This document shows positions 31,901 through 41,455 of a DNA stretch of 41,564 nucleotides, piece after piece. Within the stretch, counting starts at the first letter, position 1. Every line of letters begins with the position of its first letter. A model generated the notes under the pieces. That model searched no databases. It was not told the DNA's origin and was given only the letters and a program-made list of their open reading frames with translations. Source of the DNA: Mesostigma viride (lineage: Eukaryota > Streptophyta > Mesostigmatophyceae > Mesostigmatales > Mesostigmataceae); NCBI GenBank assembly GCA_009746045.1, contig RPFO01001355.1:42501-84064 (forward strand), read 5' to 3'. A program made the position numbers and the translations under genes.

Positions 31901-34900
31901 TTAGACAGATAGACCGACTTGACAGTCAGCATTCATGAGCTTCCTCAGTACATTGTACTGGGCTGGGGCCTTGTGTGGCAGCTTTGTCAATGCATCAGCA
32001 GGGTTCTCCTCGCCAGGGATATGCTTCAAGTCAACCAAACTGGCCAACTCCTTCAGCAACAAATAATCCAGGTCCCGGCTCCTGGCCAGCTGCTTGTGAA
32101 CAAACTGGACCATACCCATGCTGTCTGTTAGCAACAACGTCTCCATCTGCAAGGTCCAAGGGGTAACTGAAGCCAGCTCCAGCATTAACTCCTTTATGTA
32201 CAGGCTGGACTGGATCCCCTCGCATATGGCCCTGCATTCTGCCACATCTGAACTGATACAGACCCTCTTCTGCAGTCTGCTGTACCAGCTGAACAAACTT
32301 GCCCTGCTCTGATAAAAAGCAAACAGAGCAGCAGATCTCCCCCTGACCTTGGTAACCTGGCGAGCATCCATGGAACTGTCAACAAAGATCTCCAAGGTGA
32401 TAGGCTGGGCAAAGTCAATCCCAGACAAAATCAGATCAGGGGTACTCTCCACCAACCGGGCTATGACTCGAGGCTTCTCATCCTCAAGCACCTCATCAGG
32501 CATTCTGCTATGGACCATCAAAGACGGACCACAGATGCTGGCAAACCAGGCCCACATGCCTCTCAACTCAGGTCCTGCAGCCTGGGTGATCTTCTCTGGC
32601 AAGGCCTTCACAATGGTCTGTTTATAATCTCCTCCAGCCTGAAGCCTGATACTCCACTCCCCGTCCCTCCTGAACAGGGTAGCCTGCATTCCACAGAACA
32701 CTACAGGCTTGTTGGGCTCCTGCCACAGCTCCTTGCCCAGTGAAAACTTGCCACTGATGACAGGAATAAACTTCTTCAGCCAGGTCGTGGGGGCTAGCAA
32801 ATGCAGATCATCTCCATGCAAACTAGCATACACTGGCAGACCCTCCCATTGGGCCAGCAGCAAACAGGGATCAACTGAAGACACTCTCAAGCCACACTCA
32901 CTGATCAGAGCTTCCTGCAGCGTGAGTCTCCAGATGATTGGGCTCGACCTGAGTCCTTCCAGGCCCTTCAGAATAACCAGGAATTGTTGATGCAGCTCCA
33001 GCTTCCAGATGGCAGGCACCTCAACACAGTAAGGCTCATCCTGCTTCCACACCCTCCTGGCCACTTCTGGATCAGATTTTAAAAATGCCCTCTTGAAGTC
33101 CAGCAGCACTGATGACATAGCTGCTCCCCTGTTCAGCAACCCCACGTAGAGACATAGCAAAATTCTCCATGTGTCGTGTAGCATCCCTGGCGTGTATAGC
33201 TCCTCTCCTGGCAGACTCCCCGTGCCGTGATACTCATTCAGGACAGGCCTGACATGGGGCACTGATACCTCATCCACAACCTTCCTCTTCAGCACAAATC
33301 TCAAAGCAAGCTTCCTTGATGCTGGGGGACGTCTGTCTGTTGGTGCAGCACACTCAAACTGCAACCACTCCTCCAATGCCTTGGAGAAGGCGAGCTTCCA
33401 AGCCTCAAACAAAGTAGGCGAGCTCATCTCTTGGACCAGCTGGTCATATGTCAAAGGAGAGTGTGCAGCAAGGCTCCTGTGAGTTATGCCAATACTGCTG
33501 GGGTGCAACACAGCTGGAATCACCAAACTGGCCGCTGGGGGCACCTCCCCTTCATCCCATTTTACACCCTTGACCGGCTTGGCCCTGCACCTGACTGGAA
33601 ATGTTGTCCTGAAATTTTCTAGGGGAATCATCCCCCAGCCATCTCTTCTCAGAGCTGTAGCTCTGATAGAAATCCCAGGATTGCCCAGAAAATTCTGACC
33701 CAAAATCACAGGGCCATCATAGTCCTCTAGGACAAGGAAGGTCACATCCACACCCATGACAGGGGCAGTAACCTCTCCCAACACCCTTAGATGCGTCCTA
33801 CCACTGAAATCAGACACCCAGGGGCAACTTGGTTCTCCGACCAGCAGTTCTCCTGTATGCTGAGGTCCCATGACAGAAACCTGTGCATTGGTATCTATCT
33901 CCATGGCAGCTACCTCAGGTTCATCCAACTGGACAAGCTTGGACACCTTAGGCTCCTTCTTGGCTCTTTGCAAAGCCTGTACAATATCTGATAGACGCAC
34001 ACCCCTAGGCCTGGTGTCGGGCCGTTCCGGAGGTGCAGCCTGTCCGCCTGCTTGCCCAACCACCGTATGTGAAGGTACCCCAGGGGCCGGGCCAGGGTCA
34101 CCCTGAGGGCTCGATACAGCTGTAGCACCCTGATCAGGAAGCTCCACGTCACCCCCGCCTTGTACACCAGCGGGCACCTGGAAGAGGTCTCCTTGATTAC
34201 CTCCCCGGGGACGGATCTTTGACCAGGACAGACGGTGCACTGCTTGGGAGCCATCAATGGCCACCCAGCACTTATGGCCAGCGGCTTCTACTCGGGTCAC
34301 CACCCCATCATGCCAGCTGCCACGTTTCCCTGGAAAGCTTGGTTCCTTCCACACAACAACCTGTTGTCCAACGTTAGGTTCTAGGACACTCCAGCCCTTG
34401 TCTTTCTGCCTCAGCTTGAGGAACTTGGCCTCTAGCTTCTCCTTCCATGCCTGCTCAGCATCAGCTGGCAGCATCCTGGTATGCAGCATAAGAGGATTGA
34501 TGGCAATGTCACCAAAGAACATGGGAGTCCTCAGGTTCAGCCTGTCCTCCACAGAACGTAGCCATGCAGATGTCACAATGGCAGATGACGTCCTTGGAAT
34601 CCTCTCCACCAGCAGCACAGTCTTGATCTCTTGGATGGCTCTCTCCACCACCCCTTGCTGGCCGTGGCTCTCCCTGGGTGTAATCAGCAACTCTGGAAAC
34701 TCTGGCAGGTTCTCACAGCACTCAAACTGAATGTCACACTGCAACAACTCCAACCCAGGGTACCTGCTCCTTGTCAACTTCAGAGCAGCAATCAATGTAG
34801 GCTTCTCCATGTCAGGCAGGATCTCTAGGGTCTTGTACTTGGTATATCTGTCCACTGCCACCAGCAGCTTCAAACCCCTGATTCTCTGAATATCTACCTG

Positions 34901-35494
34901 CACATGGCCTGGCTGCAAAATAGGAGTCCTGGCATGAGACTGCTTGGGCTTTCTAGCAACTAGCCTGCACTTGCAAGCTTGAGCAACCTGTTGGCAGATG
35001 GAGTACAACTCACTTCCTCCCAGCCGTCTAGCAACTTGCAAAGACTGAGCTGCATGGCCAAACATGGTATGCAACCTTGAGGCAATGTCATACAAGAGAG
35101 AAAACCTTTTATTGTCATTATTAGCACTCAAGGTATGTACAGATCCCTTATGTACAGGAGGCACCAGGGTCGTGCCTGTCAGACTGTCTCCAGCCCTATC
35201 CTCATCCTGACCATCCTGTGCCAGTCCTGCACGGTCAGAATGCTTCTGAGATCCACCTGGGTCCACATCACCAGGTCCTACCTCAGGCTCAGCACCGCCA
35301 TGGCGGGCACGTTGGCGAGTAACCACTGCAGCTACAGCTGGCATACTCTCTGTGGTAACCAAGCTTGCCCCATCGTGTCCAATAGGCTCTTTCACTAGAG
35401 CATGGGGCTGCCCCTCACTGCTGTCACTAGCAGCTTCATTACACACCCCTGGGGGCACCCTCCAGGGTTCAGGGATGTGTGCAGGCTCAATCAA
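31901..35494 (-). CDS. pol: Retrotransposon pol: integrase - protease - reverse transcriptase - RNase H (1197 codons)
   Basis: Intact ORF. Integrase: HHCC zinc-binding pattern at about residues 142-176 (H142, H147, C167, C174/176) and catalytic D201, D254, E284 (VQVDIQRI, LQCDIQF, GVVERAIQE). Aspartic protease: AMEIDTNAQVSVM at 530-542 with D534, then VLGEVTAPVMGVDVTFLV and VILGQNFLG at 596-604; the active site is DTN rather than DTG. Reverse transcriptase (RVT_2): LDFKRAFL at 798-805, GLRSSPIIW at 847-855, and SLHGDDLHLL at 891-900, where Copia usually has YVDD. RNase H: FVDSSM (1038-1042), AECRA (1085-1089), LTDSMG (1122-1127) and HIPGEENPADALTK (1158-1171). The listed first codon is TTG; the frame overlaps the gag stop by a -1 step, suggesting ribosomal frameshifting or fusion. 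No other DTG/DSG motif lies upstream. Confidence 0.93.
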   Translation of the reverse strand: MIEPAHIPEPWRVPPGVCNEAASDSSEGQPHALVKEPIGHDGASLVTTESMPAVAAVVTRQRARHGGAEPEVGPGDVDPGGSQKHSDRAGLAQDGQDEDRAGDSLTGTTLVPPVHKGSVHTLSANNDNKRFSLLYDIASRLHTMFGHAAQSLQVARRLGGSELYSICQQVAQACKCRLVARKPKQSHARTPILQPGHVQVDIQRIRGLKLLVAVDRYTKYKTLEILPDMEKPTLIAALKLTRSRYPGLELLQCDIQFECCENLPEFPELLITPRESHGQQGVVERAIQEIKTVLLVERIPRTSSAIVTSAWLRSVEDRLNLRTPMFFGDIAINPLMLHTRMLPADAEQAWKEKLEAKFLKLRQKDKGWSVLEPNVGQQVVVWKEPSFPGKRGSWHDGVVTRVEAAGHKCWVAIDGSQAVHRLSWSKIRPRGGNQGDLFQVPAGVQGGGDVELPDQGATAVSSPQGDPGPAPGVPSHTVVGQAGGQAAPPERPDTRPRGVRLSDIVQALQRAKKEPKVSKLVQLDEPEVAAMEIDTNAQVSVMGPQHTGELLVGEPSCPWVSDFSGRTHLRVLGEVTAPVMGVDVTFLVLEDYDGPVILGQNFLGNPGISIRATALRRDGWGMIPLENFRTTFPVRCRAKPVKGVKWDEGEVPPAASLVIPAVLHPSSIGITHRSLAAHSPLTYDQLVQEMSSPTLFEAWKLAFSKALEEWLQFECAAPTDRRPPASRKLALRFVLKRKVVDEVSVPHVRPVLNEYHGTGSLPGEELYTPGMLHDTWRILLCLYVGLLNRGAAMSSVLLDFKRAFLKSDPEVARRVWKQDEPYCVEVPAIWKLELHQQFLVILKGLEGLRSSPIIWRLTLQEALISECGLRVSSVDPCLLLAQWEGLPVYASLHGDDLHLLAPTTWLKKFIPVISGKFSLGKELWQEPNKPVVFCGMQATLFRRDGEWSIRLQAGGDYKQTIVKALPEKITQAAGPELRGMWAWFASICGPSLMVHSRMPDEVLEDEKPRVIARLVESTPDLILSGIDFAQPITLEIFVDSSMDARQVTKVRGRSAALFAFYQSRASLFSWYSRLQKRVCISSDVAECRAICEGIQSSLYIKELMLELASVTPWTLQMETLLLTDSMGMVQFVHKQLARSRDLDYLLLKELASLVDLKHIPGEENPADALTKLPHKAPAQYNVLRKLMNADCQVGLSV

Positions 35495-36676
35495 TGATCA
35501 GCAGCCTTGCCCTTGCCCTTGTCCTGGGATGGACCAGCCTTGTCCTTGCTGCCACCCTGAGCTGGCTTGCTCTGACCTTCCTGCCTCAGGTACGAGGGAC
35601 ACTCATTCCTGAAGTGACCCTTCCCCTGGCAGAAATAACATTCCACCTGACTGATGTCCCGTGAGGTCCCACTGCTGGGCCCAGCCTTGGGAGGACCACC
35701 CACCCTCTTGAAGTCAAACTGGGACTGTGGATGTCCCGACTTCGGCGGGGTCCCCCGTCCAGCCCTTCTGTCACGCCCCCTCCTGGACCTTCCTCGACCC
35801 CTTGAAGAGGTCTCAGGCCCTCTCGAGGACGCTGGGCCCCCGTGGCCCGATCCCCTCATGGACTTAACCGTGGGTTCAGTGGCCTCCTCATCATTCTGAC
35901 GAGGGCGCTTACCCCCACGTACTTGCCGCTGAAACACTCATACAACTGATCCGTCATGGCTGCCCAGCCATGGACCTGTCGCATGTGGATGGTCACATTA
36001 TCCATGGTGACCGGATCCAGTTGCAGCGACTTGAGAAAGTCGCCCATGGCCATCCGATCTGCGACGAAGAAGCCCTTGGCCATGGCGTCCTCCCTCAGCT
36101 TGACGAAGTCTTCAAAGGCGTGGACCACTAGTTGCCCCTTGATGGGCTTGTAGTCCAGGTATTCTTGCTTCAGGTGGGACCCATCTATGGTCCTCTTGTC
36201 ACTCAGGAACACCTGAGTCGCGTCATAAACGCCGCCCAGGTGTCCCCCGCCGCGTGTCGCTCCCGAACAAACTTGAACAGCCGCCTCGCCGACTGCCGTA
36301 TGTAGGCACTAGACGCCAGGATGCGAAGCTTGTCACCGTTGTATATCTCCGTGTACAAGTTCATGTCCTCTAACATCCTCTCAGCATCCCGGGGCTGCCA
36401 ATTGTCCTTGATGGACTGAAACTGGCCTAGCACCGCGTACCCCTCAGCAACGGTTGGTCGCTTAGGCGCCGCTTGATCTGCGGCTGGCGCGTGCTGCCCG
36501 CCCTGCGATCCTTGGCTCTGATTATCTGGCACCTCAGCCTGGTCTCCCAGCGCCTGGCCGTCCCCGCGTCCATCGCGTCCACCGCGTCCATCGCGTCCAT
36601 CTCGTCCATCCAGCCCAGCGCCGCGCCGTCCGAAGCCCATAAAGCCCGCTTGTTGGTTGATAGCTCCATCCTCCAT
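35491..36676 (-). pseudogene. gag: Retrotransposon gag with zinc knuckle, broken by two frameshifts
   Basis: Starts at the ATG at 36676. It has a Gly/Arg/Asp-rich head (GRDGRDGRGGRDGRG), a capsid-like helical region (EGYAVLGQFQSIKDNWQPRD, RLFKFVRERHAAGDTWAAF), continues in another frame near 36212 (VFLSDKRTIDGSHLKQEYLD ... QVHGWAAMTDQLYE), and shifts again near 35937 into a basic, Arg/Gly-rich tail with the CCHC knuckle CYFCQGKGHFRNEC. This matches the UBN2/Copia gag layout. Each break looks like loss of one base. Ends at a TGA at 35491-35493. Confidence 0.85.
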
Positions 36677-36778
36677 GATGGCCTCTGTTCAGATCTGCTA
36701 CAGCCAGCCAAGTGGCCAAGCAGCAATTAAAGCAATATAAGCTACTGAACAAGAAAGGAAAGTGCCAAGTGTTACCAC

Positions 36779-37698
36779 TCAGGCAAGACCACCACGGCTG
36801 GCCCCAGGCGCGTCCTGGTTCTCCTTGTCGCTGTCGTCGTCGCTGTCGCTCACCACAATCAGCTCTGGTACCCTGCTACCTGCTGCGCCGTCGTCGACCC
36901 GCTGTCGGCCCGCGATGACTGAATCGTCACCGTTGGTAAAGTAGACAGGTGACAACCCGTCGTTGGCACCTCGCGGATTGTACGTTGGCACCTCGTGGTC
37001 GCCGAGTGCCTCGTCGCCTAGCCCAGCGACACCCCCTGCTCCTACCTCAAGGTCACTCTCGTACCAAGAGGTGCAAACTCCTCCCAACGCGTCACACGAA
37101 CGCGAAGGGGCGGGGGCAGTTCCTGAAAAGGAACTCTTACTCGCTCTGGAAACCTGCCGACTCTTGTTGCGCGCGGTCCTCCGGCGATGGCTTCCGCTGT
37201 CGCCCCGACCTCTGCAAGCCGCCTGTGATGCTCCGCTCCGCGTCGTTCACGCCTAACTGGACCCGCTGCAACACCCTCGTCGCCGATGCCGCCTGCGAAA
37301 GCACGTGGTACTCCCGCGCCCGCTACTGTCGGCACAAACTCGTGTCGCCCTGCGCCAGCTGCCTCCGCAACCTCGCCTCGCCTTGCTGCCAACTCCGTCC
37401 GCACTCGCTCTGCTACTGCAGTAATCACCGTCTGGATGCCGACCAACCCGTGAAGCTCCTGCTCAAGGTCGTCGATGCTCCGGTGCTCCGGAATGACGAT
37501 GGTTTGTACGTGTCGCAGAATTCGCTCCCAGTCTTCGACCTGGTCGTCGACGAATTGCACGAAGCTGCGATTTACAGGCGGACGATCTGCAAGCAACAAA
37601 GATAGATCCCGAACGACACGGCGTAATTCAGGAGAAATCGAACCCCCAGCAGACTGCCGAAACCGGAAATCCTGCTGCCGTTGTTCCTCCTGCACCAT
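36779..37698 (-). CDS. Extra 5' ORF of the LTR element (ORF0), one frame break
   Basis: Between the 5' LTR and gag, an ATG at 37698 opens 218 codons (to 37042), overlapping a second open segment in another frame (37087-36779, 102 codons). A single frame break near 37050-37085 would join them into about 310 residues. The first part is helical and charged (ELRRVVRDLSLLLADRPPVN, FVQFVDDQVEDWERILRHVQ) and may form a coiled coil; the second is acidic (ELIVVSDSDDDSDKENQDAP). I do not recognise it. Most Copia elements have no ORF here. Low-complexity parts of the first ORF could be partly fortuitous. Confidence 0.5.
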
Positions 37699-37791
37699 TC
37701 ACCACCGGACGAGCTCCTCTCGTCGTCAAAGCTGCACACCGCAACCGGCAACGACCCTCCTGGCCGTTCCGCTGAGACTGGTTGTAATTTG

Positions 37792-38487
37792 AGTTAACGT
37801 TCTTCGCACACGCAATGTGAAGGATATGGTTGCAATGCAGCAATGTGTGAATATGGTTGGAAACGGAGCTTTGTTAAATCGGATAATGTTTACAGCGCTC
37901 AACACTTGAGGCTTGCACACGAGCTTGCCAAGTCAAGGCACAACACGTGAGGCGGGCTCGCAAGAGATGCCCATTTGGCACTGGCCTATTGTTTATATAC
38001 TTGTGCACTGTGCTTGCTAGTCCTGAGCAGCCTAGGAGGCCTGCTCAGTAATAACACCCCGGTACAGTATTCACTACCTGTACAGCGCCCAGCTCCTATA
38101 CAGTAGGTCTGCCATACAGGCACAGTGACCACAGAGTACAGTCACCACAGTGATTATTGCATCTGCACCTAGAAGTCCAGGACTAAGCCTGCGGTACCAA
38201 CAGACCACAGGTTAAGGTTCCTATTTCCTGCGTACGACGTATTAATCCAATACCGTCGTAGGTACAGCACCTAATTCCTGTCAGCCCAGGAATTACTGTC
38301 GACCCCATATGTCGTCGGCAAATATTCACGTCCGACTTAGAAGAACAGCCGGCTCGCGCTCGCGCGCGACCGGGAAGTCGGAACGCCATAACTTTCTTGA
38401 TACTTGTCGGAATGAACTCGTTCCGGTGCCGCTGGAATCGCAGAGATATGCCGAATCAGGATCACACCAATGCGCTTGGCGTTAACT
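37792..38487 (-). repeat. 5' LTR of the Copia-like element (right copy, 696 bp)
   Basis: Matches 30456-31152. On the element strand it should carry the promoter. The internal sequence right after it (CAAATTACAACCAGTCTCAG on the minus strand) does not resemble the usual initiator-Met tRNA primer site, so the primer is unknown. Confidence 0.95.
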
Positions 38488-38492
38488 AGAGG
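38488..38492. repeat. Target-site duplication AGAGG (right)
   Basis: Partner of 30451-30455. Confidence 0.92.
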
Positions 38493-39134
38493 TGTTGAGC
38501 ATGTGCGTGTGTCTATCCACTTGACAAACAACCCCTCCCACCCCTGACATTGAGGAGTTTGGCCATGTGCCAGGTTGCCAGAATTCCGCAAACATGCATC
38601 ATACGGAAATAAAGGATTGCTGGTTGTGCACACGACATGAGAAAACAAAACACACATACCTGTCAGGAGGGCAGGCTTGGGTTGCTTCATTGGCGCTGGT
38701 TGCAGCGTGCGTAATAATAGCCCGCCATTGGCTCATTTACCCGTGCCCTTGGCCAGCACGCACAGCCTGAACTGCATGAACTGCATGGATGCGGCCGTCC
38801 AGGATGCCCTCTGCTCATCATTCAGGGGTGTGAAGGCAGCTTGGGTGCTGGCGTGTACGGCAGCTTGTGCATCAGTGTTTGCCGCCCGGCCGTGTGGCAG
38901 CACAGGTAGCTGGCCTAGCCTGGCCACTGTCCTCTCTCCACTCTCACGCAATATGCCACCCTCTCCACAAACCATGACAGTTCTCATGTGCATGCATGTC
39001 TTAAGATGCTTGTTGAAGGCAGATGCTTTCAGCTTAGAGATGGTGGGCACGTATACAGTGGGTTTTATGGACTCACAAGCACGTGAAGCCATCGAGCATC
39101 CAAGAAAGCCACCAATTGCTTCTAGGTTTTCCAT
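38493..39134 (-). CDS. Unknown open segment, possible exons of a disrupted gene
   Basis: On the minus strand 39134-38733 is open for about 133 codons with ordinary composition (MENLEAIGGFLGCSMASRAC ... ISKLKASAFNKHLKTCMHMR ... LNDEQRASWTAASMQFMQF), ending near a GTAAAT donor at about 38741. A 36-nt segment near 38655-38690 (PMKQPKPALLT) has an AG before it and GTATGT after it and could be the next small exon. Further exons may continue left of the retrotransposon. Family not recognised; it could belong to a DNA transposon. Confidence 0.35.
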
Positions 39135-39165
39135 CAATCTTCGTGGTCAACCATGTCATGCAACA

Positions 39166-39753
39166 TTACTTGCCGTGAGCACAATGCCAATAAATTGCAG
39201 CATGTACAACTAGAGCAAAGCAACAGCTTTGTGATCCATAGCCCTGCCTGCAAATCATTGCCATCGGCGGCAATAGCGCTGCAAGGCTGCCAGCCAGCCC
39301 GTAATATCTTGCCCGCAATCCGTCATGCACCCTCCCTAATATCTGTGTGAAGAATTCCTTGACATCCCTAGCCTCTAAGGTAACCTGTACGTCGTTGATG
39401 TGAAGAAAAGGCTCGCCATGAAACCGTAGCTCGCTATACGATTCATGACGCACCTCCCGTAAGATAAGAAGATGACCAAAAGAGAAACTCCGGAGATGGG
39501 GAACTGGTAACATATTCATCCGTGACAAGGTCAGGGATTCAACAAGGAGTGAATTGGCCCGTAGATTTGAATAAGGGAACATACCGCTCGGAGGTATCCA
39601 TGTCTGCCGTGCGCTTGATGTCTGTTTCGCACACCCCGCCGCAGAACTCGTTCCGGCATTCACCTGCTGACCGCAGTTTGTACATGTCCAGAGGCTGATA
39701 AAAGCCCCAACATCGTGGGCGTCTTTAGAGTCCACAAAGCCTGCATTAAACAT
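39166..39753 (-). CDS. Unknown protein, 195 codons, Cys-pair near N-terminus
   Basis: ATG at 39751-39753, with TATATATGCG about 25 bases upstream on the same strand. The product begins MFNAGFVDSKDAHDVGAFIS, has CTNCGQQ plus a later GCAKQ that could bind zinc, and a hydrophobic-helical region (SFSFGHLLILREVRHESYSE, ARDVKEFFTQILGRVHDGLR). It stops just before the next open segment, in another frame, so the two may be one gene broken by a frameshift or stop. Function unknown. Confidence 0.4.
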   Translation of the reverse strand: MFNAGFVDSKDAHDVGAFISLWTCTNCGQQVNAGTSSAAGCAKQTSSARQTWIPPSGMFPYSNLRANSLLVESLTLSRMNMLPVPHLRSFSFGHLLILREVRHESYSELRFHGEPFLHINDVQVTLEARDVKEFFTQILGRVHDGLRARYYGLAGSLAALLPPMAMICRQGYGSQSCCFALVVHAAIYWHCAHGK

Positions 39754-40322
39754 GACGTTCGGGGCAAACGCATATATATACGAAGTATGGGTCTGCCAAG
39801 CCTGACGCAGCCTTGAAATTGGTCGGAAATATGCGGTAGCTCAGGAAAAAAAAGTTGCAGCGGTAATGAAGAAAGTCGTTCGGTCAAAGTCTTTAGAATT
39901 AAAAAATGCATCGTTTATGATGGAAACCCCGATCTTAGGGCGCACTTCATCGGGAAAATTTTTTGCTGCGGTCAGGTGGGGTCGAGAGAAAATCTGCGAC
40001 CATTCAGGCACCCACCTATGAATGACGCAACATGCTGTTCGATTCCGCAAATTTTATGGCGAAAAAAAAACAGTGGTGGATCTAATAACACCTTAGGAGG
40101 ATAATCGTAAAATTTCAGCCTTGATAGTGCCTTTATACACGCTCAGCATCGCCTGCCAGACCGCCATGCCTGTCGCCCGGAATTCGGTCACTTTCGTGCA
40201 CGCGCACACCAAAAATCGCATTTGGCGCCACTTTTCGGGTACCGCTTACGAGGGCAGATTTTGGCGCGGCTCGTACCGTTGTGTGGCAACGATGCGCACG
40301 GAATTGTCAGCCTGACAAGCAA

Positions 40323-41455
40323 ATGAGCTGGCTGTTTTCTCGTCGATCTCAGGCATATTACAAGTCCCCCCAAAAGTCGTTCGTAGGTGAGGCCATTGAA
40401 CGTTCTCGTCGTCATGCACATCCCTTCTCGTACCCCGATATCGGTCCACAACCGCTCGTCGCGCGCCCCAATGTCGGTGCCTCCTGGTCCGTTCCCAGCG
40501 GCGGGAACGACGGAGCCAAACGGCGAAGGCTGTTTGGTGAGCCACGCCAGGAATGCCCGCAAGGTGAACAGCTGTTGAAGCCAGCCGAAGCTGTTGAAGT
40601 GGCTGAAGTGGATACACGGTCGCCGGAGCCCGATTCGGCGGGCATGGAAGGCGTAGAGCCTGCTGAGCCGCGCCCTGATGACTCAATGGAGGAGGAATGG
40701 GGGGCGATGGCGGAGGAGGAGTTTACGGCAGACGGTGGGGCAGGGGGGGCGATGGCGGAGGAGGGGCTTACGACAGACGGTGGGGGAGGAACGGCTGGTG
40801 ATGTTGAGGCCGGCGCCGGCCGTGCATCAAGAAACCCATGGGCATGGTCTAAGCCGTTGTCTGGGAACGCGGATTTTACACAGGCTTCGCTTTTCTGCAT
40901 AGCCACGGAGTTTGGTCTTCCTGATAAGTGCATCGAAGCGTTTCAGGAACTGGCGAAGCACCCACAATACAGTGTGACCAGCCACGGGGAGTTCGGCGTG
41001 GCTAGGAGACGGTCATTGGAGAAGGGCCTGCCCCTTGCGGACGCACTGACTGTGAATTGGGTCCCAGCGGAGGCAGAGGGCGATCCTTTGCGTGAGGCAG
41101 TCAAGTTCACTTACATCAGCATACAGTCAACGCTATCCGCTCTGCTGCAGAATGAGTCGTTCACGGGGAAACTGTTACTAGAACACGAGATGAATGAGGA
41201 TCGGCGTGTGTGGACTTTCAATCAGACCCAGTTTTACAACACCCATCCAACAGTTCAACAACAGGAGGTGCAGCTTCCCGCCTTGGCAGCAAGTTCCAGT
41301 GAGAAGCGGCAGAGTGTCGTCCGCATTGGGGACACCATCATGGTGTTAATGGACAACAACAAGGGGCAGCGAAAGCGAGAAGAACTTTGCCTTGTCCGCG
41401 CTGTCTTCATGCAAGTAAACGCTGACGGGACTCGTGAGCCATGGGCGAAAGTCCG
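40323..41455 (+). CDS. Unknown protein, first exon, continues past right edge
   Basis: ATG at 40323-40325 (MSWLFSRRSQAYYKSPQKSF); open for about 377 codons to a strong donor GTAAGT after GTCCG at 41455. The first ~180 residues are disordered, basic then acidic, with an internal duplication (GAMAEEEFTADGG / GAMAEEGLTTDGG). From about residue 185 it looks folded: FTQASLFCIATEFGLPDKCI, FQELAKHPQYSV, FTYISIQSTLSALLQNESFT, EDRRVWTFNQTQFYN, and a beta-rich end RIGDTIMVLMDNNKGQRKRE. The second half reminds me loosely of N-terminal parts of large transposase-type proteins of fungi and algae, but this is a weak impression. The 39754-40322 gap between this gene and the minus ORF holds no recognised feature beyond the 5' flanks. 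Confidence 0.5.

Larger units (their letters stand above)
30456..38487 (-). mobile_element. Full-length Copia-like LTR retrotransposon, 8.0 kb, unusual domain order
   Basis: Minus-oriented element with 697/696-bp LTRs and AGAGG target duplication. Order from the 5' LTR: an extra ORF (37698-36779, one frame break), gag with zinc knuckle (36676-35491, two frame breaks), then a 1197-codon ORF with integrase, aspartic protease, reverse transcriptase and RNase H (35494-31901), about 730 bp of non-coding DNA, a polypurine tract (31153-31171) and the 3' LTR. Integrase-before-RT and the RVT_2-type RT make it Copia-like, but the protease sits between integrase and RT. LTR similarity suggests a young copy; the gag breaks suggest this copy depends on proteins from others. 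Confidence 0.93.
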
